Shown: positions 16,680-24,294 of the stretch, piece after piece
Numbering within the stretch: the stretch's first letter is position 1
How the letters are laid out: the number at the start of each line of letters is the position of its first letter
Assembly: GCA_002292215.1 (NCBI GenBank)
Contig: DBBN01000103.1
Span: forward strand, 1 to 29,325
DNA length: 29,325 bases
From: Glaciecola sp. UBA983
GTDB taxonomy: Bacteria; Pseudomonadota; Gammaproteobacteria; Enterobacterales; Alteromonadaceae
Direction of reading: 5' to 3'
The notes under the pieces: generated by a model
Databases searched by the model: none
What the model was told of the DNA's origin: nothing
The model's input: the letters and a program-made list of their open reading frames with translations, nothing else
Made by a program: the position numbers and the translations under genes

Positions 16680-16710
16680 GGCATGCCATCTTAGATGACA
16701 TGCCTTTTTT
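16680..16710 (+). terminator. Rho-independent terminator of the TonB receptor gene
   Basis: GGCATG-c-CATC, loop TTA, GATG-a-CATGCC: a 10-bp stem with one mismatch, followed by six T residues. It lies 40 bases after the receptor stop and abuts the end of the convergent rhomboid gene. Confidence 0.88.
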
Positions 16711-17260
16711 ATTTAGATTGACGGAATTGATAAGCTAAAAATAAACCACTCACAAAACCAAACAAATGTGACTCCCACGAAATATAAGACTGTGTGGGTA
16801 ACACGCCCCAAATCAACCCGCCGTAAAAAAACACAACCCCAACAGAAATCAGCGCTAACCAAACCCGTTTACTGAGCCATCCCGCCAAGACTAAGTAGCC
16901 AAAATAACCATATACAACACCACTTGCACCAAGATGCTGACCATCTCGACCGAAAATCCACACAAACAATCCCGTACTGAGCATCAGTAACAGGCTCACC
17001 AGCGCATAACGTTTTAAACCAAACACCAGTAACAAAAAAGATAAGATAACGAACGTTAAAAAATTTGACCAAAAATGGGCAATACTGATATGCAGCCAAG
17101 GCGCAGTCATAATATAAGGTAGTGTTGATATGTCGCGTGGCACAATACTAAACTGATTGAGCCAGCGACCAGACAGTACATTGATGATCTCAATGACAAA
17201 TAAAATAGCACTAACCAGAACAAGGTAGTGCCAATCGGGACGAGTTTTAAGTAATTTCAT
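16709..17260 (-). CDS. Rhomboid-family intramembrane serine protease
   Basis: Inner-membrane protein of 183 residues with about six helices, the minimal rhomboid core. The catalytic pair is visible: Ser113 in HLGASGVVYGYFGYL (GxSG motif) and His165 in SWESHLFGFVSG. The HxxxN motif of helix 2 is present in AHFWSNFLTF. It would cleave membrane-spanning proteins within the bilayer; the substrate is unknown. It resembles the small gammaproteobacterial rhomboids, among which rhombosortase is a related possibility, but no GlyGly-CTERM partner is visible here. It lies 74 bases after the CbpA-like gene on the same strand and may be co-transcribed. Confidence 0.85.
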   Translation of the reverse strand: MKLLKTRPDWHYLVLVSAILFVIEIINVLSGRWLNQFSIVPRDISTLPYIMTAPWLHISIAHFWSNFLTFVILSFLLLVFGLKRYALVSLLLMLSTGLFVWIFGRDGQHLGASGVVYGYFGYLVLAGWLSKRVWLALISVGVVFFYGGLIWGVLPTQSYISWESHLFGFVSGLFLAYQFRQSK

Positions 17261-17334
17261 CGCATGATAGTAAACTATAATGCCTATAAACAGAAAATTT
17301 ATACCTACACACTTTGTAACGAGTTACGTCTCAG

Positions 17335-18282
17335 CTAACGACCCTCCCACTCCGAACGCGGATTCTCACTCTCTAATGCCGCTAGTTGCTGCCATAATTG
17401 ATGCGCTTCATCTGACTGTTTTGTTGGGATTTCAATATTGAGGATGGCGACCATATCACCTTGTGTGCTTTTGGTTTTTAGCCCTTTGCCTTTAATTCTT
17501 AGTTTTTTACCCGACTGACTATTGGCTGGAATATTAAGCTTAATTTTGCCATACAATGTGGGAACTTCTAACGCCGTGCCTAACGCTGCCTCCCACGGTA
17601 GTAAAGGTACCGTTAACAATATATTTGATCCATCGACATCAAACAAAGGATGCGGAACCAACCTAATATGTAAGTATAAATCACCATGTAAACGCTGTTG
17701 GCTCCCTAACCCGCCTTGCCCTTTCAAACGGATCCGCTCACCATCCTTAGTGCCTTGAGGAATTTTGACGTTGAGTGATTTTTTAATCTGCTGGGGATGA
17801 CCCGATGAATGATCCGTTAACATATACTCAATATGCTTGCTAATACCCACGGCTGAATCTTCTAAAAACAAGGGCACTTCTAACTCGACGTCCTGGCCTT
17901 TAAACATATCAGGTTCAGACTGGTAGTTGCGATTAAAGCCATTTGAATGACCGCCAAATACTTGCCGAAAAAAATCAGAATAATCACCTTGGGCGTGTTC
18001 AAAGCCGCCACTATAAGCATGCTGACCTCGACCAGAAAACGGAGAGCCGGATTGCTGTCTGGGCGCACCATATTTTTTGATATGATCATATTCAGCGCGT
18101 TTTTCTTGATCTTTTAATACCTCGTAAGCTTCTGCTACTTCTTTAAATTTTTCTGTGGCATCAGCCTCTGCATTTACATCAGGGTGTAATTTTAATGCTA
18201 ATTTACGATAGGCTTTTTTTATCGCCTTGATATCAGCATCTTCGGCTACTCCTAAGATCTGATAATAATCTTTAAAGTCCAT
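17335..18282 (-). CDS. cbpA: CbpA-type DnaJ-like co-chaperone
   Basis: Cytoplasmic J-domain protein of 315 residues. The J domain (about 4-70) has [28 protein letters not shown] followed by the HPD motif at residues 33-35 that stimulates DnaK ATPase. A Gly/Phe-rich linker follows ([24 protein letters not shown]), then two C-terminal substrate-binding beta domains, with [19 protein letters not shown] and [18 protein letters not shown]. There is no CxxCxGxG zinc finger, which separates it from DnaJ and fits CbpA. AGGA about 7 nt before the ATG supports the start. E. coli cbpA is followed by cbpM; here no CbpM-like gene is adjacent, and a different helical protein gene precedes it. Confidence 0.9.
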   Translation of the reverse strand: MDFKDYYQILGVAEDADIKAIKKAYRKLALKLHPDVNAEADATEKFKEVAEAYEVLKDQEKRAEYDHIKKYGAPRQQSGSPFSGRGQHAYSGGFEHAQGDYSDFFRQVFGGHSNGFNRNYQSEPDMFKGQDVELEVPLFLEDSAVGISKHIEYMLTDHSSGHPQQIKKSLNVKIPQGTKDGERIRLKGQGGLGSQQRLHGDLYLHIRLVPHPLFDVDGSNILLTVPLLPWEAALGTALEVPTLYGKIKLNIPANSQSGKKLRIKGKGLKTKSTQGDMVAILNIEIPTKQSDEAHQLWQQLAALESENPRSEWEGR

Positions 18283-18338
18283 ATCTATCCTATTAGGCGA
18301 GGGTGCTATTGGGCATCGGTCCAGTTAAGCAAAGGCAA

Positions 18339-18797
18339 CTACATATCCATCATACGATCATAATTCATTGTAATTTTCTTTTGTTTTTGAACCTGCATAT
18401 CCGCTAAATTGTGAAAAATTGCTTTTACTTTATCTTCGTCTATTTGCTCCTCTACTTGCGCGTATAAGCTAAGCAACTCATCACTCATTTGTGTTGAAAT
18501 GTTTAAAATATCTTCATCGGTATGAATCTCTTTCGATATGGCTATATCCGGCAATTGTAATATTTCACTGTCATTAGTATATTGCAGCCATGTGTCCAAC
18601 ACTCCTTTGGGTGAGCTGGACTCAAAAGCGGATAAGGCATCAACCAACGACCTTTCTTGGTGAATAATATAGTCGAGTAATAATTTAGCTTTTGGCTGAG
18701 TAACTTGCGGAGATAATGAGTGATAAAAATCACCTAATTGTTGATGAAAGTTTTTTGCGTGCTGCAAGGCTGCTCTGGCATTTTCGAATCGCATCAT
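18339..18797 (-). CDS. Helical, possibly ferritin-like protein of unknown function
   Basis: Protein of 152 residues that I do not recognise. It is almost entirely helix-forming: residues 5-30 (ENARAALQHAKNFHQQLGDF), 37-60 (KAKLLLDYIIHQERSLVDAL), about 95-120 (ILNISTQMSDELLSLYAQVEEQ) and 122-145. A loop region around 61-92 is rich in Asp, Ser and Thr. The four-helix pattern with His and Glu spaced on helices recalls ferritin-like or hemerythrin-like bundles, but the classical ExxH metal pair is not clearly placed. It lies 56 bases upstream of the CbpA-like gene on the same strand and may be co-transcribed. Start at the ATG-ATG pair 18797/18794, with AGGG a few bases upstream. Confidence 0.75.
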   Translation of the reverse strand: MMRFENARAALQHAKNFHQQLGDFYHSLSPQVTQPKAKLLLDYIIHQERSLVDALSAFESSSPKGVLDTWLQYTNDSEILQLPDIAISKEIHTDEDILNISTQMSDELLSLYAQVEEQIDEDKVKAIFHNLADMQVQKQKKITMNYDRMMDM

Positions 18798-19053
18798 AAT
18801 CCCTAATTTATTAGTCAGTCATATTAAATTTTATAGCACACCACACTAATCAGATATAAGAGGATACGCGTAGCATAATGTGGGTAGTACGTATTGTCAA
18901 TTTGCTCAAGCAATACTTTGGTAACACAAATTGGTAATATTTAATGCCGAAAAAGACTGAATTTTGGTTAGTTTATATTAGATAACTTTGCCTTGTCCTG
19001 TTAGTATTAAGGAAGAATTTTTAAACACATTTACACGCAAGGAACTACCTATC
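18798..19053. promoter_or_regulatory. Control region between the helical-protein gene and the alginate lyase
   Basis: Non-coding stretch of about 256 bp. It contains the short dyad TTGCT-CA-AGCAA (18902-18913) and a direct repeat of TTGGTAA (18918-18924 and 18931-18937, 13-bp period). These could be regulator half-sites for the alginate lyase gene. No promoter close to consensus was found. Confidence 0.35.
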
Positions 19054-21294
19054 ATGCCAATCAAAATGATGAAAAGTTTATTACTGATGATGTTGGTATT
19101 TATCAACATACCGTCACTTTCAGCGAAGGAGCATCCTAATCTGATTTTAACCCAAGAAGGGGTTGAACAAATCCGCAAAAACCTTGGGAAAGTCCCGTTA
19201 TTTGACGCCAGTTTAGCTAAGGTAAAAGCAATCGTAGATGCCGAAATTGCAGACGGAATTGACACTCCTATTCCGAAAGACTTCTCTGGTGGTTACACGC
19301 ATTATCGTCATAAACAAAATTTCATCATTGCACAGCAAGCAGGTGTGTTATATCAAATTTTACAAGACGATAAATATGCCGTTTATGTGCGTGATATGTT
19401 GTTTCAATACGAAGCTATGTACAAAAACCTCCCAATTCATCCTATGGTTCGTTCATATGCACCGGGTAAGTTATTCTGGCAATGCTTGAATGACAGCAAC
19501 TGGTTAGTTTATATGAGTCAAGCGTACGATACGGTGTATAATTTTTTATCCGCGCAAGAACGTTCTACTTTAGAAAATAACTTATTCCGCCCATTTGCAG
19601 ATTATATTTCTTTAGCTAATCCCGCGTTTTATAACCGTATACACAACCACAGTACTTGGGGTAATGCTGCGGTAGGTATGATTGGTCTAGTAATGGATGA
19701 CGAAGAACTGATTCAACGTGCATTACGTGGCATCGTTGACGATGGCCTTGAAGTTGGTGGGATCGACAATGATGGCGGTACGATCAAAGTTGAAGGTCAA
19801 AAACGCGGCTTCTTAGCTAATTTGCAAGAACCGTTTTCTCCAGATGGTTACTATACCGAAGGTCCATATTATCAGCGTTATGCGATGTATCCATTCTTAA
19901 TCTTTGCATTAGGAATGGAAAACGCCAAGCCAGAATTAGGTGTAATGCAACATAAAGATAATGTATTACTTAAAGGTGTGAATGCGTTACTTAATTTGAC
20001 TGATGCAGATGGCGAGTTTTTCCCACTCAATGATGGCCAAAAAGGCATGTCATACTTCACGCCATCATTAGTTACCGCAGTGAATGTCGCCTATCATTAT
20101 GGTGACCAAAACCCACAATTACTGAGTATCGCACAGACTCAAAACGAAGTATTACTCGACCAAGCCGGTCTTGCAGTAGCAATGGGTATACGTGATAACA
20201 AAGCCCTGCCTTTTGCAAAAACATCAGTTAATCTTACTGATGGTGCTAACGGTGATGAAGGCGGCGTTGCAGTATTACGTTATGGCAACGAAGAGCTGAC
20301 CAATGTATTTAAATATGCTGCACAAGGGTTAAGCCACGGTCATTATGACAAGTTATCCTTTTCATTATATGCAAAAGGTGCTGAAGTATTGCAAGATTAC
20401 GGGTTATCGCGTTTTGTTAATATAGGTCAAAAAGGCGGTGGTAACTACCTCAAAGAAAACACAACTTGGGCAAAAACAACCATTGCTCACAACACGTTAT
20501 CATTAAACCAAGAAATGCATTTTAAAGGTCAGTATGCAGTAGGTAGTCAGCATCATTCGGAATTATATGTTTATGATGACTCACGCCCTGAAGTACAAGT
20601 GGTGAGTGCAACTGAAACCAATGCATATCCAGGTACCAAAATGCATCGTACGATGGTGATGATAAAAGATGAAAACTTCACTAAGCCGTTTTTACTCGAC
20701 ATCATGAAAGTTGCCACAAATGCTAAGCAAGACTATGATTTACCTTATTATTTTTTAGGACAAGTCATTTCTACTAACTTTGAATATGCATCACAGAGTA
20801 CCCTAGTCCCACTGGGTAAGAAAAACGGTTATCAGCATTTATACTTGGAAGGTCAAGGTCAACCTTCTATAGATAACACCAAATTATCTTGGTTAAATGA
20901 AGGCAAGTTCTATACGCTAACGTCTGCCACTAACACGACTGATGAGTTGTTATTTACGCGCATGGGAGCGAATGATCCTGAGTTTAATATCCGTCGTGAA
21001 GCGGCACTTATTATTCGTCGTAATGACACGCAAGATACTACCTTTGCAACTGTGATTGAACCGCATGGCAGCTATAGCCCGGTAACGGAAGCCTCATTAG
21101 ACTCATCAAGTAATATTGCTAACCTTGCAGTCGTGCACGATGATGAACAATATACTGCAATTCAGATTACAGACCTAAGCGGTAACGTACAGTTGTTTAT
21201 CTTAGCAAATTTAGATGCCAAAGCGTCGACGACGCATCGCTTAAAAATTGCTGACACGACTTATGATTGGACTGGTGCGTTTTATTACCACTAA
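19054..21294 (+). CDS. Oligoalginate lyase, PL17 family (Alg17C-like)
   Basis: Secreted, probably periplasmic, exo-acting lyase that cuts alginate oligosaccharides by beta-elimination into unsaturated monouronate. It has 746 residues, typical of PL17. A signal peptide (MPIKMMKSLLLMMLVFINI) ends at about residue 24 (SLSA/KEHP); no lipobox Cys is present. The N-terminal alpha-helical domain carries the active-site NHSTWGNAAVG (Asn198-His199) and DGYYTEGPYYQRYA with the tyrosine acid/base. The C-terminal heparinase II/III-like beta domain begins near residue 380 and carries GLSHGHYDKLSFSLY with its His. The start at 19054 is chosen over 18988 because it gives the signal peptide and has AAGGA at 19038-19042. 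No other alginate gene adjoins it, which is unusual. Confidence 0.93.
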   Translation: MPIKMMKSLLLMMLVFINIPSLSAKEHPNLILTQEGVEQIRKNLGKVPLFDASLAKVKAIVDAEIADGIDTPIPKDFSGGYTHYRHKQNFIIAQQAGVLYQILQDDKYAVYVRDMLFQYEAMYKNLPIHPMVRSYAPGKLFWQCLNDSNWLVYMSQAYDTVYNFLSAQERSTLENNLFRPFADYISLANPAFYNRIHNHSTWGNAAVGMIGLVMDDEELIQRALRGIVDDGLEVGGIDNDGGTIKVEGQKRGFLANLQEPFSPDGYYTEGPYYQRYAMYPFLIFALGMENAKPELGVMQHKDNVLLKGVNALLNLTDADGEFFPLNDGQKGMSYFTPSLVTAVNVAYHYGDQNPQLLSIAQTQNEVLLDQAGLAVAMGIRDNKALPFAKTSVNLTDGANGDEGGVAVLRYGNEELTNVFKYAAQGLSHGHYDKLSFSLYAKGAEVLQDYGLSRFVNIGQKGGGNYLKENTTWAKTTIAHNTLSLNQEMHFKGQYAVGSQHHSELYVYDDSRPEVQVVSATETNAYPGTKMHRTMVMIKDENFTKPFLLDIMKVATNAKQDYDLPYYFLGQVISTNFEYASQSTLVPLGKKNGYQHLYLEGQGQPSIDNTKLSWLNEGKFYTLTSATNTTDELLFTRMGANDPEFNIRREAALIIRRNDTQDTTFATVIEPHGSYSPVTEASLDSSSNIANLAVVHDDEQYTAIQITDLSGNVQLFILANLDAKASTTHRLKIADTTYDWTGAFYYH

Positions 21295-21332
21295 GCGTTT
21301 CTCATAAAAGCACGATAAGCTCAAAAATAGAC

Positions 21333-21365
21333 AACCCCATTACCTGCAAAGTTAATGGGGTTTTT
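21333..21365 (+). terminator. Rho-independent terminator of the alginate lyase gene
   Basis: AACCCCATTA and TAATGGGGTT form a 10-bp stem with a 10-nt loop, followed by a T-run, about 40 bases after the lyase stop. Confidence 0.9.
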
Positions 21366-21396
21366 ACTTACCTTGCCGCAACAGTGTCACCTGCGT

Positions 21397-21513
21397 TTAA
21401 GGTGCTACTTGGATATCGACGATGTCTAATTTAATAATAAATGATAGCTTATCTTTACTAAAATAATTGTCGTATTTTTTTACACTTCCAGCAATCACCT
21501 CACCACACCACAC
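21397..21513 (-). CDS. Doubtful 38-residue reading frame or gene remnant
   Basis: In the 350-bp gap between the lyase and the DUF2789 gene, the minus strand holds a GTG-started frame. Its composition looks protein-like: VWCGEVIAGSVKKYDNYF near the start and IIKLDIVDIQVAP at the end. An in-frame TGA lies three codons upstream of the GTG. No clear ribosome site is seen and I do not recognise the sequence. Thirty-eight open codons can occur by chance, so this may be a remnant of a lost gene or nothing. The rest of the gap, about 21514-21644, shows no gene. Confidence 0.2.
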   Translation of the reverse strand: MWCGEVIAGSVKKYDNYFSKDKLSFIIKLDIVDIQVAP

Positions 21514-21644
21514 CCTAAATCACTGATAGAAAACATATATTTTTATATGGCATAAATACTGCTGTATGAATAGGCATTTGCAAAAACTGTTAAATCCCTA
21601 ACATTATTAGCAACAGCAACCCCACTATCATATTGAGACGAGTT

Positions 21645-21871
21645 ATGAACAACGCAACGTCATTATCTACATTATTTGATCAACTTGGTTTAAAGTCTGA
21701 TTCCATTAGCATCACCGAATTCACCTCAAAGCACACTGTAGCAGATCCCAAACTGCCATTATATAAAGCTAGTTTTTGGAATCACTCGCAAGCCGAATTT
21801 CTCAAAGAAGCCATTGATTCTGATTCTACTGGTCAAATGTTGTCGACGAATTAGACCGAATGCTCAGATAA
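21645..21871 (+). pseudogene. DUF2789 family protein with a frameshift near the C-terminus
   Basis: Small cytoplasmic protein of the DUF2789 family, function unknown. The frame starting at ATG 21645 matches the family pattern: LFDQLGLKSD, then a TSKHTVADPKLPLYKASFW block, then AEFLKEAIDSDS, and ends at a TAG at 21852-21854. The usual C-terminus is present in the -1 frame: from 21830, WSNVVDELDRMLR, with a stop at 21869-21871. A missing base near 21825-21831, for example one T of ACTTGG, would restore one protein of about 75 residues, the usual DUF2789 length. This is either a real mutation or a sequencing error. The annotated in-frame product is 69 residues. Confidence 0.75.
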
Positions 21872-21977
21872 TATATAGTTGTGAGGAATCACGTGTTTAG
21901 AAGATGTAAATACACAAGTAAATAACCTTCACCTTTTCCGGCAAAAGAGTACCTCATTACTAACCAAGGAGCTCGAC

Positions 21978-23072
21978 ATGAGCATGATGAAATCACTGAT
22001 ATTTGTTGCACCAGGTAAAATTGAAATTACTGACAAAAAGATCCCCGATGTTGGTCCCAATGATGCTTTAATCAAAATAACCACCACCACCATCTGCGGT
22101 ACTGATATTCATATTTTCAAAGGTGAATACCCTGTAGCAAAAGGCTTAACCATTGGCCATGAACCAGTAGGTACGATTGAGAAATTAGGCAGTGCTGTAA
22201 TGGGTTATACAGAAAGTCAACGGGTGGTTGCAGGCGCTATTTGCCCATCATACACCTCGTATGCCACTCAAGACGGCTTTCCTGCACAAGATGGTGGTTA
22301 TCTTGATGCTGATGGTAAATGCTCGTGCCATGGCTACAAGGCAACTGGCGGCTGGCGTTTTGGCAATCATATCGACGGAACCCAAGCCGAATACGTGTTA
22401 GTCCCAGATGCACAAGCTAATTTATGCCCTGTACCTGATGGACTGACAGATGAACAAGTGTTGATGTGTCCTGATATTATGTCCACAGGCTTTAAAGGTG
22501 CCGAAAACGCCAATATTCAGATTGGCGATGTGGTCGCAATATTTGCCCAAGGGCCGATTGGTTTATGTGCCACCGCCGGCGCAAAATTAAAAGGTGCTTC
22601 ACTGATTATTGCTATTGATGCCAACAGTGAACGTTTAGCGATGGCAAAAAAACTCGGCGCGGACATCACTCTTAACTATACAAAAGTCGATGTCGTTGAT
22701 GAAATAATGAAAATCACTGGTGGCCGGGGTGTAGATAGCAGCATTGAGGCATTGGGCTTACAATCGACCTTTAACCAATGTATCAAAGTATTAAAACCTG
22801 GCGGCACGTTTTCTAGTTTAGGCGTTTATTCTGAAGATTTGGTCATTCCCATCGCCAACTTTGCAGCGGGACTTGGCGACCATACGATCCGAACTGCGCT
22901 ATGCCCAGGCGGCAAAGAACGCATGCGTCGATTGATGAATGTGATTGAGACCGGAAGAGTCGATTTATCCGAAATGGTCACTCATACCTATGCGCTAGAT
23001 GACATCGTTGATGCATATGATTTGTTTATGCATCAGCGTGATGGCGTCTTGAAAATCGCAATTAAACCATAG
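21978..23072 (+). CDS. Zinc-dependent alcohol dehydrogenase, CbADH/TbADH-like
   Basis: Cytoplasmic medium-chain dehydrogenase of 364 residues oxidising an alcohol or reducing a ketone/aldehyde. Catalytic zinc ligands of the secondary-alcohol dehydrogenase group are visible: Cys40 in TICGTDIHIF, His61-Glu62 in IGHEPVG, and Asp166 in MCPDIMSTGFKGAE. GGWRFGNHIDGTQAEY and LCPGGKERMRRLM match the Clostridium beijerinckii and Thermoanaerobacter secondary-alcohol enzymes. The Rossmann fold has AQGPIG (190-195) and ends its second strand with Asp214 (IIAIDANSERL), which favours NAD+ over NADP+. The segment at about 89-117 contains Cys89, Cys115 and Cys117. AAGGAG at 21966-21971 supports the start. 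It is monocistronic; the substrate cannot be told. Confidence 0.88.
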   Translation: MSMMKSLIFVAPGKIEITDKKIPDVGPNDALIKITTTTICGTDIHIFKGEYPVAKGLTIGHEPVGTIEKLGSAVMGYTESQRVVAGAICPSYTSYATQDGFPAQDGGYLDADGKCSCHGYKATGGWRFGNHIDGTQAEYVLVPDAQANLCPVPDGLTDEQVLMCPDIMSTGFKGAENANIQIGDVVAIFAQGPIGLCATAGAKLKGASLIIAIDANSERLAMAKKLGADITLNYTKVDVVDEIMKITGGRGVDSSIEALGLQSTFNQCIKVLKPGGTFSSLGVYSEDLVIPIANFAAGLGDHTIRTALCPGGKERMRRLMNVIETGRVDLSEMVTHTYALDDIVDAYDLFMHQRDGVLKIAIKP

Positions 23073-23110
23073 TATCAGTTAATATTATTATGATGGGATT
23101 AATCTGAGCA

Positions 23111-23143
23111 CCGTCACAAAAATGTCATAAACTTGTCATATAC
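23111..23143 (+). promoter_or_regulatory. Pho box with three repeats upstream of pstS
   Basis: Three 11-bp direct repeats in register: CCGTCAC-AAAA (23111), ATGTCAT-AAAC (23122) and TTGTCAT-ATAC (23133). The consensus half-site of PhoB is CTGTCAT followed by four AT-rich bases. A possible -10, TATTAA, follows at 23156-23161, in the spacing expected for PhoB-activated promoters. It predicts induction of the pst operon under phosphate starvation. Confidence 0.85.
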
Positions 23144-23182
23144 TCATCCCGTCCTTATTAACTAAGCATGTGGAACAAAAAT

Positions 23183-24271
23183 ATGAAAAAGTTTTTAACT
23201 TCAGCATCTGTAATATTATCTTCGCTATTAGTTGCTAATGTCGCGCACGCATCTCGTGATTATATAAACGTTGTCGGGTCGTCTACGGTCTATCCATTTT
23301 CAACAGTTGTGGCTGAGCGTTTTGGCAAGTCCACACAATTTAAAACCCCTAAAGTAGAATCCACTGGCTCAGGCGGTGGATTAAAATTATTTTGCCAGGG
23401 CGTTGGAGTTCAATTCCCTGATATCACTAACGCTTCTCGTCGAATCAAACCATCTGAACTACAATTATGTGCCGAGAACGGTGTTACTGGTGTGGTTGAA
23501 GTGTTAATTGGCTTTGATGGTATTGTCATTGGTAATTCTAATCAAGCTGAGCAAATGACCATTTCACTTAAAGAGTTATTTTTAGCTTTGGGTAAAGAAG
23601 TGCCTAACCCAGATGGCACGCAAACCTTAGTAACCAATCCTTATCAAACTTGGAATGAAATCAATCCTAGTCTGCCAAAGTATAAAATTGAAGTCCTTGG
23701 CCCACCACCGACTTCAGGTACGCGTGATGCATTTTCTGAATTAGCCTTAGAAGGTGGTTGTAAAAAAATCGACTGGATAGCCGATATTAGCAATCAATCT
23801 AAAGCGGCAGGCAAAGCAGGTGATGCAGCATTATCCAAAGACCTTAAGCATAAATTCAAATCAATCTGTCACAGTGTCCGTGATGATGGTGCATTTATTG
23901 AAGCCGGTGAAAACGACAATTTGATCGTACAAAAATTAAATGCGAATCCCAATGCGTTTGGCATATTTGGTTTTAGTTTCCTAGACCAAAACTCAGATAC
24001 AATTCAAGGCACTAAAATTAACAGCTTTGAACCGAGTTTCGACAATATTGCTGATGGTTCTTACCCTGTTTCACGTCCATTATATTTCTATGTGAAAAAA
24101 GACCATGTAGGTGTGGTACCAGGTATTGAAGAGTTTCTTGCTGAATTTATTAGTAATAAAGCGTCTGGTCAGGAAGGTTACTTGGCTGACAAAGGCATGA
24201 TCCCTTTAAGCGACGATCTGCGTAAGCAAGTCAAAGCTGATGTGCAGTCTTTAACTCCAATAAAGCTTTAA
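23183..24271 (+). CDS. pstS: Phosphate ABC transporter substrate-binding protein
   Basis: Periplasmic phosphate-binding protein. From the ATG at 23183 it has 362 residues with a clear signal peptide (MKKFLTSASVILSSLLVANVAHA, 23 residues). The upstream ATG at 23168 would add WNKN and lacks a better ribosome site; GGA lies 8 nt before 23183. Phosphate-binding segments are VVGSSTVYPFS (mature N-terminus), ESTGSGGGLKLFCQG, DITNASRRIKPSE and PPTSGTRDAFSELALEGG. It is the first gene of the pst operon, directly behind the Pho box, and 23 bases before pstC. Confidence 0.95.
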   Translation: MKKFLTSASVILSSLLVANVAHASRDYINVVGSSTVYPFSTVVAERFGKSTQFKTPKVESTGSGGGLKLFCQGVGVQFPDITNASRRIKPSELQLCAENGVTGVVEVLIGFDGIVIGNSNQAEQMTISLKELFLALGKEVPNPDGTQTLVTNPYQTWNEINPSLPKYKIEVLGPPPTSGTRDAFSELALEGGCKKIDWIADISNQSKAAGKAGDAALSKDLKHKFKSICHSVRDDGAFIEAGENDNLIVQKLNANPNAFGIFGFSFLDQNSDTIQGTKINSFEPSFDNIADGSYPVSRPLYFYVKKDHVGVVPGIEEFLAEFISNKASGQEGYLADKGMIPLSDDLRKQVKADVQSLTPIKL

Positions 24272-24294
24272 CTGCGCACAGCGATAGAGGCAAT

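Noticed and set aside
16709..17260. Firm call of rhombosortase
   Set aside because: The catalytic Ser and His fit any rhomboid, and no GlyGly-CTERM substrate gene is in the window.
18339..18797. CbpM as identity of the gene next to cbpA
   Set aside because: CbpM is about 100 residues with a MerR-like helix-turn-helix start; this protein is longer and lacks it.
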